Below are positions 34,414 through 41,465 of a stretch of DNA of 41,465 nucleotides, one piece after another. Every line of letters starts with the position of its first letter. Position 1 is the first letter of the stretch. Below the pieces are notes generated by a model, which worked only from the letters and a program-made list of their open reading frames with translations, did not search any database and was not told the DNA's origin. Source of the stretch: Acidobacteriaceae bacterium (GTDB lineage: Bacteria; Acidobacteriota; Terriglobia; Terriglobales; Acidobacteriaceae); assembly GCA_025355505.1 (NCBI GenBank), contig JANXZM010000088.1, positions 1 through 41,465 of the forward strand. Direction: 5' to 3'. The position numbers and the translations under genes were made by a program.

Positions 34414-35736
34414 ATGCCATCACGAACAGGTTTAGCGACAGCACTCGGTTGTGCGATCTTGTTCTGCACAGCGTTTGCGCTCGCTCAGCCGCCAGCGGCG
34501 AATGAAATGCCGTCCGTCGTCCAGGTTCCCGCCGAGGCACAGGCCTCACCGCACTTTGACGCTACTGCGGCCACCAACGCTTACCTCGCGCAGATTCCTG
34601 CCGACAAAACGGCCCGTTCCGACGCCTATTTCGAGGGCGGCTACTGGATGATTCTTTGGGACTTTCTCTATGGAGCCGCAGTCGCGCTGCTGCTGCTGAA
34701 TCTGCGGTGGTCCGCCCGCATGCGGGATATGGCGGAGCGGGTCACTCGCTTCAAGCCGGTACACACGTTCGTCTACTGGTTGCAATATCTTGTGCTCACC
34801 ACTTTCCTGGTTTTCCCGCTCTCGGTTTACGAAGATTATTTCCGCGAACATAAGTACGGACTCGCCACCCAAACTTTTGGCCCCTGGATGGGAGATCAGA
34901 TGAAAGGTCTTGGGGTGAACCTGGTGCTGGGCGGCCTGCTTACGATGCTGCTCTTCGGCGTTGTCCGCCGCCTCTCGCGAACCTGGTGGATCTGGGGTGC
35001 GGTCGTGACCACCATGTTCCTGATCTTCGCCTCGCTGATCGCACCTGTTTACATAGTTCCCATCTTTAATAAGGTCACGCGCCTTGACGATCCGAAGATT
35101 GTCGATCCCATCCTGAGCCTGGCGCGGGCCGACGGAATCCCCGCCAAGAATGTGTACACGATGGATGCCTCGCGGCAGACGACGCGGATGAGCGCCAACG
35201 TCAGCGGTTTCGCAAATACGATGCGCATCACCCTGAACGACAACCTTCTGCGCCGCGGCTCACCGGAAGAAATTCAGGCGGTCATGGGACACGAGATGGG
35301 ACATTACGTTCTAAACCACGTCTACAAGGGCATCATGTTCTTCTTTATCGTCACGGTGCTGGCTTTCGTCTATTTGCGCTGGGGGCTCGACTGGACGCTC
35401 CAACGCTGGGGCGAGAAGTGGCAGATTCGAGGCGCAGGCGACACGGCCGTTCTTCCGCTCGTGGTGTTGCTGGTCGCCATCTTTGGTTTCGTCCTCTCTC
35501 CCGTCATGAACACCTTCACCCGCACCCAGGAATACGAAGCCGACATGTACGGTCTGAACACGAGCCGGCAGCCCGATGGCTTTGCCCAGGGGGCGATCCA
35601 TCTCGGCGAGTACCGCAAGATGAATCCCGGCCCAATCGAAGAGTGGATTTTTTTCGATCACCCCAGCGGCCGCAATCGCATTTACGCCTCGATGCGCTGG
35701 AAGGCTGAGAATTTGAAGTTGTTCACCGGTCAGTAA
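34414..35736 (+). CDS. M48-family (Ste24-like) membrane metalloprotease
   Basis: The 440-residue protein starts with a signal-like helix (CAILFCTAFALAQPPAANE), then four or more transmembrane helices and the zinc motif VMGHEMGHYVLNH (HExxH), followed by an EYEADMYGLN motif carrying the third zinc ligand Glu. The N-terminal region resembles CAAX-prenyl-protease/Ste24 domains with a HEKYGLA-like REHKYGLATQ sequence. In bacteria such proteases take part in envelope quality control. ATG 34414 was chosen as the first Met opening the signal helix. Confidence 0.92.
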   Translation: MPSRTGLATALGCAILFCTAFALAQPPAANEMPSVVQVPAEAQASPHFDATAATNAYLAQIPADKTARSDAYFEGGYWMILWDFLYGAAVALLLLNLRWSARMRDMAERVTRFKPVHTFVYWLQYLVLTTFLVFPLSVYEDYFREHKYGLATQTFGPWMGDQMKGLGVNLVLGGLLTMLLFGVVRRLSRTWWIWGAVVTTMFLIFASLIAPVYIVPIFNKVTRLDDPKIVDPILSLARADGIPAKNVYTMDASRQTTRMSANVSGFANTMRITLNDNLLRRGSPEEIQAVMGHEMGHYVLNHVYKGIMFFFIVTVLAFVYLRWGLDWTLQRWGEKWQIRGAGDTAVLPLVVLLVAIFGFVLSPVMNTFTRTQEYEADMYGLNTSRQPDGFAQGAIHLGEYRKMNPGPIEEWIFFDHPSGRNRIYASMRWKAENLKLFTGQ

Positions 35737-35740
35737 GCCC

Positions 35741-35821
35741 GTGTAGAGCGGCCACTCTTGTCCGCTGCCGGTGCATTTTTCTGGCGCCACCGTTTCGCGG
35801 ACAAGAGTGTCCACGCCACAC
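35741..35821. repeat. Inverted-repeat element (81 bp)
   Basis: Begins GTGTAGAGCGGCCACTCTTG and ends with GCGGACAAGAGTGTCCACGC followed by CACAC; the two ends are reverse complements over about 24 bp with a few mismatches, around a 30-bp loop. It fills the gap between the protease stop and thiE. It looks like a miniature mobile element or a REP-like hairpin. No thiamine (TPP) riboswitch motif is visible in its place. Confidence 0.7.
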
Positions 35822-35826
35822 AAGAA

Positions 35827-36477
35827 ATGAGCTGTCTACTTTATTACATCACCGACCGAAGCCAGTTTCGCGGCGACGAATGCACCCGCCGCCGGGCGCT
35901 ACTCGCCAAAGCCGCCGAAGCCGCGCGTGCCGGCGTCGACTACATCCAACTCCGCGAAAAAGATCTGAGAACCCGGGAACTGGAAACTTTGGCTCGGGAA
36001 GTGGTCGCAGCCGTGCGCCAAAATTCGCCATCGACGCGAGTTTTAGTTAACTTCCGCACCGATGTCGCGCTGGCTGCCGAAGCCGACGGCGTCCATCTCC
36101 GCGCAGACGACGTCGCACCCCATGAGGTGCGCCTGGTGCTGGAAGCCTCTGCCCACCGCCCACTGATCGCTGACCATTTTCTCGTGGCCACCTCCTGCCA
36201 CTCAAACAAGGACGTGATTCGCGCCGAGGCCGAAGCTGCCGACTTCGCCGTCTTCGCTCCGGTATTCGAAAAAAACAAAACTCCCGGAACGCAACCCACC
36301 GGCCTCGCCGCTTTAAGTGAAGCCTGCCAGGCGAATATCCCAATTCTTGCTCTCGGCGGCGTCACGATAGAGAACGCTGCATCGTGCTTGCATGCTGGTG
36401 CGGCCGGCATCGCCGGCATCCGCTTGTTCCAGGAGAATAAAATTGAAGACGTAGTTAGCGCTCTGCGGGCACTCTGA
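35827..36477 (+). CDS. thiE: Thiamine-phosphate synthase
   Basis: Joins the pyrimidine and thiazole phosphates to thiamine monophosphate. The 216-residue protein has LYYITDRSQF, the pyrophosphate-binding YIQLREKDL, VLVNFRTDVALAAEADGVHL, and C-terminal ILALGGVTIENAASCLHAGA and GIAGIRLFQ. The PxFxxxxKT-type loop appears as VFEKNKTPG. The ATG at 35827 follows the repeat element; the frame runs further upstream through it without similarity. No other thi genes are adjacent. A SUMF1-domain gene follows 4 bp after the stop. Confidence 0.93.
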   Translation: MSCLLYYITDRSQFRGDECTRRRALLAKAAEAARAGVDYIQLREKDLRTRELETLAREVVAAVRQNSPSTRVLVNFRTDVALAAEADGVHLRADDVAPHEVRLVLEASAHRPLIADHFLVATSCHSNKDVIRAEAEAADFAVFAPVFEKNKTPGTQPTGLAALSEACQANIPILALGGVTIENAASCLHAGAAGIAGIRLFQENKIEDVVSALRAL

Positions 36478-36481
36478 CTCC

Positions 36482-37243
36482 ATGGAACCGACGGCACCGA
36501 CGATGCGGCTCTCCCAATTCCGCGCCGAAGAATACGTTCCCGCGCTCGTCCGCATCCCCGCGGGATGGTTCCTCATGGGCTGCGACAGCGGACAGGACAG
36601 CGAGAAGCCGGTCCATCGCGTCTGGGTTGACGAATTCTTCCTCGCCGCCCGCCAAGTCACCAACGCCGACTACGAGCGCTTCCTGCGCGACACCGCATCT
36701 CTATCCCTGCCGCCACCTTTCTGGAGCGACGCTGCGTTCAACCATTCCGAGCAGCCCGTTGTCGGAGTGTCGTGGTACGAGGCAGTTCGCTACTGCGAGT
36801 GGCTCACCTCAAACACTGGCGGAAAGTTTCGCTTGCCTGGTGAGGCAGAGTGGGAGCGCGCGGCGCGCGGAGGCCGAGAGGGCGCACTATTTCCGTGGGG
36901 CGATGCAACGCCACAGTCGCTTCCCGGCTACGCCGATCGTTGCGGCGGTCATTGGAAGACGGGCCCCGAGCCGGTTGACCGCGGCGAATCGAATGCATAC
37001 GGCCTCTACAACATGTGCGACAACGTGCATGAATGGTGCAGCGACTGGTATGCCCCAGGCTATTATGCGGTGTCTCCCGAGCGCAATCCACGCGGCCCTG
37101 AAACCGGCGAACGGCGCGCTTCTCGCGGCGGCTCATGGCGTCACTACGTGAAGATGTCGCGCTGCGCGGCCCGCTCCAGTATCCCTCCGGAATTTAAGTA
37201 CGCCGACTATGGGTTCCGCGTCGCGTGCGACAATCCTGAATAA
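36482..37243 (+). CDS. SUMF1/FGE-domain protein (probably not a formylglycine-generating enzyme)
   Basis: The 253-residue protein is a single FGE-sulfatase (C-type-lectin-like) domain: VRIPAGWFLMGCDSGQDSEK, VTNADYERFL, PVVGVSWYEAVRYCEWL, FRLPGEAEWERAARGG, VHEWCSDWY, RASRGGSWRHYVKMSRCAAR, and the final YADYGFRVA. True FGE has two Cys in GSYxCHxSYCxRYR; here that segment contains only one Cys and not in that spacing, so copper-dependent sulfatase activation is unlikely. It lies 4 bp after thiE and 16 bp before an NTF2-like gene, so the three form an operon. Confidence 0.85.
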   Translation: MEPTAPTMRLSQFRAEEYVPALVRIPAGWFLMGCDSGQDSEKPVHRVWVDEFFLAARQVTNADYERFLRDTASLSLPPPFWSDAAFNHSEQPVVGVSWYEAVRYCEWLTSNTGGKFRLPGEAEWERAARGGREGALFPWGDATPQSLPGYADRCGGHWKTGPEPVDRGESNAYGLYNMCDNVHEWCSDWYAPGYYAVSPERNPRGPETGERRASRGGSWRHYVKMSRCAARSSIPPEFKYADYGFRVACDNPE

Positions 37244-37259
37244 GTGAGGAAACTAGGCC

Positions 37260-37724
37260 ATGCGAAAAGTATTCACAATCTCGATTCTTCTGGCCCTGAG
37301 CATTGCGCTAACCGCGCAGCAGCCCATCGCGCAAGCCGACGCGAATCCCACCGCAGTGGCCGAAGTCAAAGCCCTGGAATTAAAACTGGCAGAACTAAGT
37401 GTCAGCGGTAACTGGGACGACTACGCGAAGCATCTTGCATCCGATTACCTGCACACCCGCGACAACGGGCATGTCGAAAGCAGAGACGAGGCGCTGGCGA
37501 ATCTGCGCGACGTTAAGCGCAAGATCATCGTCATGGAAATCGAGCCGGCGAATCTCGCAATCCGCATCTACGGCGACACGGCTGTTTCCAACGCGGAGTT
37601 CACGATCTCCGCGCGGGAGGCCGGGCAGGTCAAGACCCGCCGTACCCGCCGTACCGACGTTTTCGTGAAACGCGACGCTCAATGGTGTCTGGTCGCCGGA
37701 CAGGACACGACGATCGGCAAGTAA
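37260..37724 (+). CDS. Exported NTF2-like (DUF4440) protein
   Basis: The 154-residue protein has a signal peptide (VFTISILLALSIALTA) followed by a cone-shaped NTF2-like fold typical of DUF4440: AVAEVKALELKLAELSVSGN, WDDYAKHLASDYLHTRDNG, and RTDVFVKRDAQWCLVAGQDT. These proteins are secreted or periplasmic and often bind small ligands; the ligand here is unknown. It lies 16 bp downstream of the SUMF1-domain gene. A GAGGAAAC sequence precedes the ATG. Confidence 0.85.
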   Translation: MRKVFTISILLALSIALTAQQPIAQADANPTAVAEVKALELKLAELSVSGNWDDYAKHLASDYLHTRDNGHVESRDEALANLRDVKRKIIVMEIEPANLAIRIYGDTAVSNAEFTISAREAGQVKTRRTRRTDVFVKRDAQWCLVAGQDTTIGK

Positions 37725-37792
37725 TCTTTTCGTCCCCCGGTGCTAGAATAGCCCGTTTGCCGTTTTAATTCCGCACTCATAAGGGGGCTTGC

Positions 37793-38857
37793 ATGCCCAG
37801 TAACATGCCCGGCAAGATGCTCGCAGTGGTCAAGCCGGAAGCCGCGCCGGGCGCGGAAATCCGCGAAGTCAAAATTCCCGGCTACGGCCGCACCGACGTC
37901 CTCGTCAAAGTCAAAGTCGCCTCCATCTGTGGCACCGATCTCCACATTTACGAATGGGACCGCTGGGCCCAGGGACGAATTCATCCGCCGCTGATCCCCG
38001 GACACGAATTCTGCGGAGAGGTCGTCGCCTTTGGCGATGAAGTCACCAGCGTCAAGGAGGGCGATTTCGTGTCCGCCGAAATGCATGTGGCCTGTGGCAA
38101 GTGCCTGCAGTGCCGCACCGGCGAAGCTCACATCTGCCAGAACGTGAAAATCATCGGCGTCGACACCGACGGAGCTTTCGCCGAATACGTCGTCATCCCC
38201 GAGTCCAATATCTGGAAACTCGATCCGGCCATACCGCAGGAGTACGCTTCCATTCTCGATCCGCTGGGCAACGCCGTGCACACGGTGCTGGCCGGAGAAA
38301 TCGCCGCGAAAACGGTCGCTGTCACCGGCTGTGGCCCCATCGGCTTGTTCTCGATCGCGGTGGCGCGAGCCGTAGGCGCAACCACGATCTTCGCGATCGA
38401 AGTCAACGAACACCGGCGCAAGCTCGCGACCAGAATGAACGCCGACTACGCGCTCGATCCGTCCAAAGAAGACGTCCGCGCCATCATCGCCGAAAAAACT
38501 GGTGGCCTCGGCGTGGACGTTGTCCTCGAAATGGCCGGTCATCCCGACGCCATCCGCACCGCCTTCGACATCATCCGCCGCGGCGGACGCATTTCGCTTC
38601 TCGGCCTCACCTCGAAACCCATCCCGCTCAATTTCTCCGAAGACATCATTTTCAAAGGCATCACCGTTCAAGGCATCAACGGCCGCCGCATGTATCAGAC
38701 CTGGTACCAGATGACCGCCCTGCTCAAGAGCGGACGCCTCGATCTTCACCCCGTAATCACCGACCGCATCCCGATGAAAGATTTTTCCATAGCCATGGCA
38801 CGCCTGAAAACAGGTGAAGCCAGCAAAATACTGGTGTACCCAAACGGAATTAAATAA
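37793..38857 (+). CDS. tdh: L-threonine 3-dehydrogenase
   Basis: Zinc-dependent medium-chain dehydrogenase that oxidises threonine to 2-amino-3-ketobutyrate with NAD. The 354-residue protein has SICGTDLHIYEWD (catalytic zinc Cys), HEFCGEVVAFG, the structural zinc cysteines CGKCLQCRTGEAHIC, and the Rossmann motif VTGCGPIGLF. The specific WDRWAQGRI sequence and 354-residue length fit Tdh rather than other zinc alcohol dehydrogenases. Kbl, the partner enzyme, is encoded about 19 kb away on the opposite strand. It precedes tRNA-Ser. Confidence 0.93.
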   Translation: MPSNMPGKMLAVVKPEAAPGAEIREVKIPGYGRTDVLVKVKVASICGTDLHIYEWDRWAQGRIHPPLIPGHEFCGEVVAFGDEVTSVKEGDFVSAEMHVACGKCLQCRTGEAHICQNVKIIGVDTDGAFAEYVVIPESNIWKLDPAIPQEYASILDPLGNAVHTVLAGEIAAKTVAVTGCGPIGLFSIAVARAVGATTIFAIEVNEHRRKLATRMNADYALDPSKEDVRAIIAEKTGGLGVDVVLEMAGHPDAIRTAFDIIRRGGRISLLGLTSKPIPLNFSEDIIFKGITVQGINGRRMYQTWYQMTALLKSGRLDLHPVITDRIPMKDFSIAMARLKTGEASKILVYPNGIK

Positions 38858-38982
38858 CGTGTCGCGATCGATCCCCTGCTCTATGTATGCCGCGCTAGTT
38901 TTTGCCAATCCCGTTTGACCGGGTGATTGTTTTCTGCCGTATATGCCGTAAGATTGATCATTGTAGTAAAACTCTAGTAGCC

Positions 38983-39072
38983 GGAGAGGTGGCCGAGTGG
39001 TTTATGGCTCCGGTCTTGAAAACCGGCATACCCGAAACGGTATCGGGGGTTCGAATCCCTCCCTCTCCGCCA
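38983..39072 (+). tRNA. tRNA-Ser (anticodon UGA)
   Basis: A 90-base tRNA with acceptor arms GGAGAGG/CCTCTCC, discriminator G, and encoded CCA (39070-39072). The anticodon loop CTTGAAA gives UGA, reading UCA. A long variable arm and T arm GGGGGTTCGAATCCCTC confirm serine. It is not the selenocysteine tRNA: that would have an 8-bp acceptor stem and anticodon UCA. Confidence 0.97.
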
Positions 39073-39140
39073 GTACCTTGTCAGCTCAATCGTGTTTAAG
39101 CAAGTCGTGGAGAAATGATCATGATCGTGCACAACTCCGT

Positions 39141-41465
39141 CTAGCGCGACATCGGGAATTCGACCTGCTGTTCAATTTCAGCAATCGCGATGGGAGCGAA
39201 GTTGGCCTCACGCAGTTGCTGGTTCAGTTGCGCCAATCTTGTTTGCTTGAATCGGGCCCACTCTGCGATGCCTGCTTTCACCTGTGGGCTTGACTCCTTG
39301 TAAACCGCGATCGCCTGCGAAGGCACGGCTCGATCTCCGCCTTCGACAACTTGCAGAGCGGATGCCAGACCCGTGTAGGCATCCTGCAGCCCGGGACCCG
39401 CCTCCCCCGCGTCTTCCTTATTCGTCAGAATTTTGCCGATTCCGGATTGAGCTTCCGCCAACGCCGACTTGAGCTGTGCGCTTTGTGTTTCCAGCCTCGG
39501 TTGAATGTCAGCAAGCTGTTTCTGAACCGAGCTGATCTCAGCCAGTGCGCGCCGCGCTTCGATGGTTTCGCCGAACATCTGTTGGCCCATCTGGAACTGC
39601 TGCGCCAGTACCTCGGGAGTCGCTGGCGAGCGCGGGTCCATGATGACTTTCAGTGCTTGGTTTTTCGTTTTTCCATCGACCGTCAGGCGGACCTGGTAGG
39701 TTCCCGGTACAACCTTCGGCCCGCTGGGATTGCGGTACTCGGCGTCTTCCTCCGCGCTCGGGCCCCCGGAACTACCCCAGGCAAGGTTCCAGACGAAGCG
39801 GTGCATCCCCGCAGTTTTCTCCAGGACTTCAGGCTTGGAGAACCAGCGCTCGGCGACCGGAAGCGGCGGGTGCTTCCCCGTGTTTTTATCTTCGGAAGAA
39901 AACTTCCGGACAAGATTCTGTTGCGCATCGAAAACTTCCAGTCGAACGTCGCTCGCCGCAGACGGGAGGAAATAATCAATCATCGCGCCATTAGGAGGAT
40001 TTTCTGCCGTGGGTTCCTCGGGCGGAAGCGGCGTGCCCGAAAAGGTGTCGTTATCCACGCGAACCGCTGTAGCCGGCCGATAAAACCACGGGCCACTCGC
40101 TCGTCTCGCCTCAAGCACCTGGCGAAGCGGCGTGATGTTATCGAGAATCCAGAAGGAACGCCCGAACGTGGCTATCACCAGGTCATCGCCGTGGATGGTG
40201 AGATCGCGAACTGAAGTGACAGGCAGGTTCAGTTGCAAAGACTGCCAGTTGTCTCCGTCATCAAAAGATACGTAAACTCCGAATTCGGTTCCAGCGAAGA
40301 GGAGCCCTTTGCTCTGAGGGTCTTCGCGAACGGCGCGCAAGAATGACGGAGCAGTAATGCCGTTCGTAACCAGTTGCCAGGTAGCCCCGTAGTCACGCGT
40401 GCGATAGATGTACGGCGTCCGATCGTCGAGGCGCCCTCGATCGACGGCTGCATAGGCGACGGCGGGATCAAAATGCGAAGCTTCGATCAGCGAAATTTTG
40501 CTCCAGTCGCTTAGTCCCGGAGGGGTGACACTTTTCCAGTTCTTTCCGCCATCGCGGGTCAAGTGAATTAATCCCGTATCGCTCCCCGCCCAGATCAGAT
40601 CGCGATTGAGAGGCGATGGCGCGATCGTGAACACGACACCGTAACCGTCACGTTTAGCGTTCTCGACTGTTGGTGGGCCTTGCGGTTTCTTGCCTCTTCC
40701 ATCCTGCGCATCATGGCCCGCTCCGGTGAGGTCGGGACTGATGCTCTCCCAGTGCAGGCCGCCATCGACCGTCTTCATCACATACTGCGTCCCGAGATAA
40801 AGCGTCGTCGAATCAGCCGGGGAAAGAACCAGCACCGGAGTCCAAGGGTTACGATACTTGCGCTGATTGATCTCGGAATCAAATGCAACCGCGGGCCACG
40901 GAGTTATGTCATGGCTGAGGCCGGTGCGTTTATCGAAACGGGCAATAGGACCGTAAGTCCCACTCAGATAAATAATGTTGGGATCGTTCGGATCGACCAC
41001 CATGTATCCGCTCTCGCTGGGGCCGGCGGAAAACCAGTCTCGCGGCGTGATCTGACCGTGGTCGGTGCGGCTTACAACCGCAGCACTGCCGCTATCCTGC
41101 TGCGTGCCGTACACGATATAAGGAAACTGGTTGTCGGTGGTCACATGATAGAACTGGGCTGTCGGCTGGTTGTACCAACTGCTCCAACTCTCCCCTCCAT
41201 TTACGGTAATCGTTGCTCCCTGGTCGGTAGCAAAGAGCATGATCTCGGGCTTCTCCCAGTGGATCCAGATGCGGTGGTAGTCGTCGCCACCTGGAGCCCC
41301 TTTGAATGCGGTAAATGTCTTGCCTCCATCTCGCGATACATAGCTGGCCGTGTTCGCGACAAACATCATCTCCGGGTCTTTGGGGTGAACACGAATTTCT
41401 GCAAAGTCTGACCCGCGCCCCCAAGTGCGTGCGTCTCGACTCACCTGCCGCCAATTTTCGCCAGC
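39141..41465 (-). CDS. VPS10/sortilin-like BNR beta-propeller protein (5' end beyond window)
   Basis: The frame is open across the right edge (AGENWRQVSRDART at 41465), so this is the C-terminal 774 residues of a longer protein. It has many Asp-box/BNR motifs (SRDGGKTF, VNGGESW, TRDGGKNW, FDDGDNWQ) forming propeller blades, then FGRSFWILDNITPLRQVLEA and a C-terminal domain of about 300 residues with TRLAQLNQQLREANFAP near the end. This architecture is common in Acidobacteriota as exported glycosyl-hydrolase-like or sortilin-like proteins with unclear activity. It converges on the tRNA-Ser gene. Confidence 0.88.
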   Translation of the reverse strand, partial: AGENWRQVSRDARTWGRGSDFAEIRVHPKDPEMMFVANTASYVSRDGGKTFTAFKGAPGGDDYHRIWIHWEKPEIMLFATDQGATITVNGGESWSSWYNQPTAQFYHVTTDNQFPYIVYGTQQDSGSAAVVSRTDHGQITPRDWFSAGPSESGYMVVDPNDPNIIYLSGTYGPIARFDKRTGLSHDITPWPAVAFDSEINQRKYRNPWTPVLVLSPADSTTLYLGTQYVMKTVDGGLHWESISPDLTGAGHDAQDGRGKKPQGPPTVENAKRDGYGVVFTIAPSPLNRDLIWAGSDTGLIHLTRDGGKNWKSVTPPGLSDWSKISLIEASHFDPAVAYAAVDRGRLDDRTPYIYRTRDYGATWQLVTNGITAPSFLRAVREDPQSKGLLFAGTEFGVYVSFDDGDNWQSLQLNLPVTSVRDLTIHGDDLVIATFGRSFWILDNITPLRQVLEARRASGPWFYRPATAVRVDNDTFSGTPLPPEEPTAENPPNGAMIDYFLPSAASDVRLEVFDAQQNLVRKFSSEDKNTGKHPPLPVAERWFSKPEVLEKTAGMHRFVWNLAWGSSGGPSAEEDAEYRNPSGPKVVPGTYQVRLTVDGKTKNQALKVIMDPRSPATPEVLAQQFQMGQQMFGETIEARRALAEISSVQKQLADIQPRLETQSAQLKSALAEAQSGIGKILTNKEDAGEAGPGLQDAYTGLASALQVVEGGDRAVPSQAIAVYKESSPQVKAGIAEWARFKQTRLAQLNQQLREANFAPIAIAEIEQQVEFPMSR

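Noticed and set aside
35737-35826. TPP riboswitch upstream of thiE
   Set aside because: The conserved CTGAGA and ACCTGATCTGGATAATGCCAGCG-like motifs are absent; the gap is filled by the inverted-repeat element.
38983-39072. tRNA with anticodon UGA as a possible selenocysteine tRNA
   Set aside because: Acceptor stem is 7 bp and the anticodon is UGA (reads UCA); tRNA-Sec needs anticodon UCA and a longer acceptor stem. It is tRNA-Ser.

Overview
The window looks like a chromosomal segment of a soil-type Acidobacteriota (Terriglobia/Koribacter-like). This is inferred from gene content: a winged-helix regulator fused to a membrane domain, large BNR/VPS10-type beta-propeller proteins, a very large TPR protein with an Ala/Pro/Glu-rich linker, and short GC-rich intergenic palindromic repeats. 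Base composition is GC-rich. No rRNA operon or phage is present, and only remnants of insertion sequences are seen. I could run no database search; family names rest on motifs and recall.

Layout. At 0-3 kb there is a possible IS end, then a minus-strand pyrimidine operon (pyrR-pyrB-pyrC). At 3.2-3.9 kb a lone DUF3800 gene lies behind a terminator-like hairpin. From 3.9 to 8.5 kb there is a minus-strand run: a small membrane protein, miaA, a GH3 (NagZ-like) enzyme, a lipoprotein and a zinc-ribbon membrane protein. From 8.6 to 11.0 kb lie a membrane-fused regulator, a dead IS1-like transposase tail and an unknown membrane coiled-coil protein. From 11.4 to 22.6 kb are mostly housekeeping genes: hemB, a sensor kinase lacking its phospho-acceptor His, folP, PBP4/dacB, kbl, a YbaK-type deacylase, a holin-IV-like protein, an ATP-grasp protein, coaE, folD and a Trm112-like zinc protein.

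From 22.9 to 29.5 kb is the most accessory-like part. It holds a putative secreted RNase A-like toxin with a CdiI-type immunity gene, overlapping by one base. Facing them is an AhpD-like peroxidase-related gene whose second redox cysteine codon is an in-frame UGA, followed at the expected distance by a perfect hairpin resembling a bacterial SECIS. Next come citrate synthase, then a BNR propeller gene, a GyrI-like gene and a MoaD/ThiS-like gene, and the decayed remains of a divergent VOC/HxlR pair. From 29.8 to 41.5 kb are a 1003-residue TPR protein, a LOG-family enzyme, an M48 membrane peptidase, thiE, a SUMF1-domain protein, an NTF2-like protein, threonine dehydrogenase (tdh), tRNA-Ser(UGA) and a VPS10/BNR protein truncated by the window edge.

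How genes work together. PyrR/PyrB/PyrC serve UMP synthesis; FolP and FolD serve folate; Tdh and Kbl together convert threonine to glycine and acetyl-CoA although their genes lie about 19 kb apart. The two observations most worth checking are the candidate selenoprotein (24724-25293) and the toxin-immunity pair (23794-24674).
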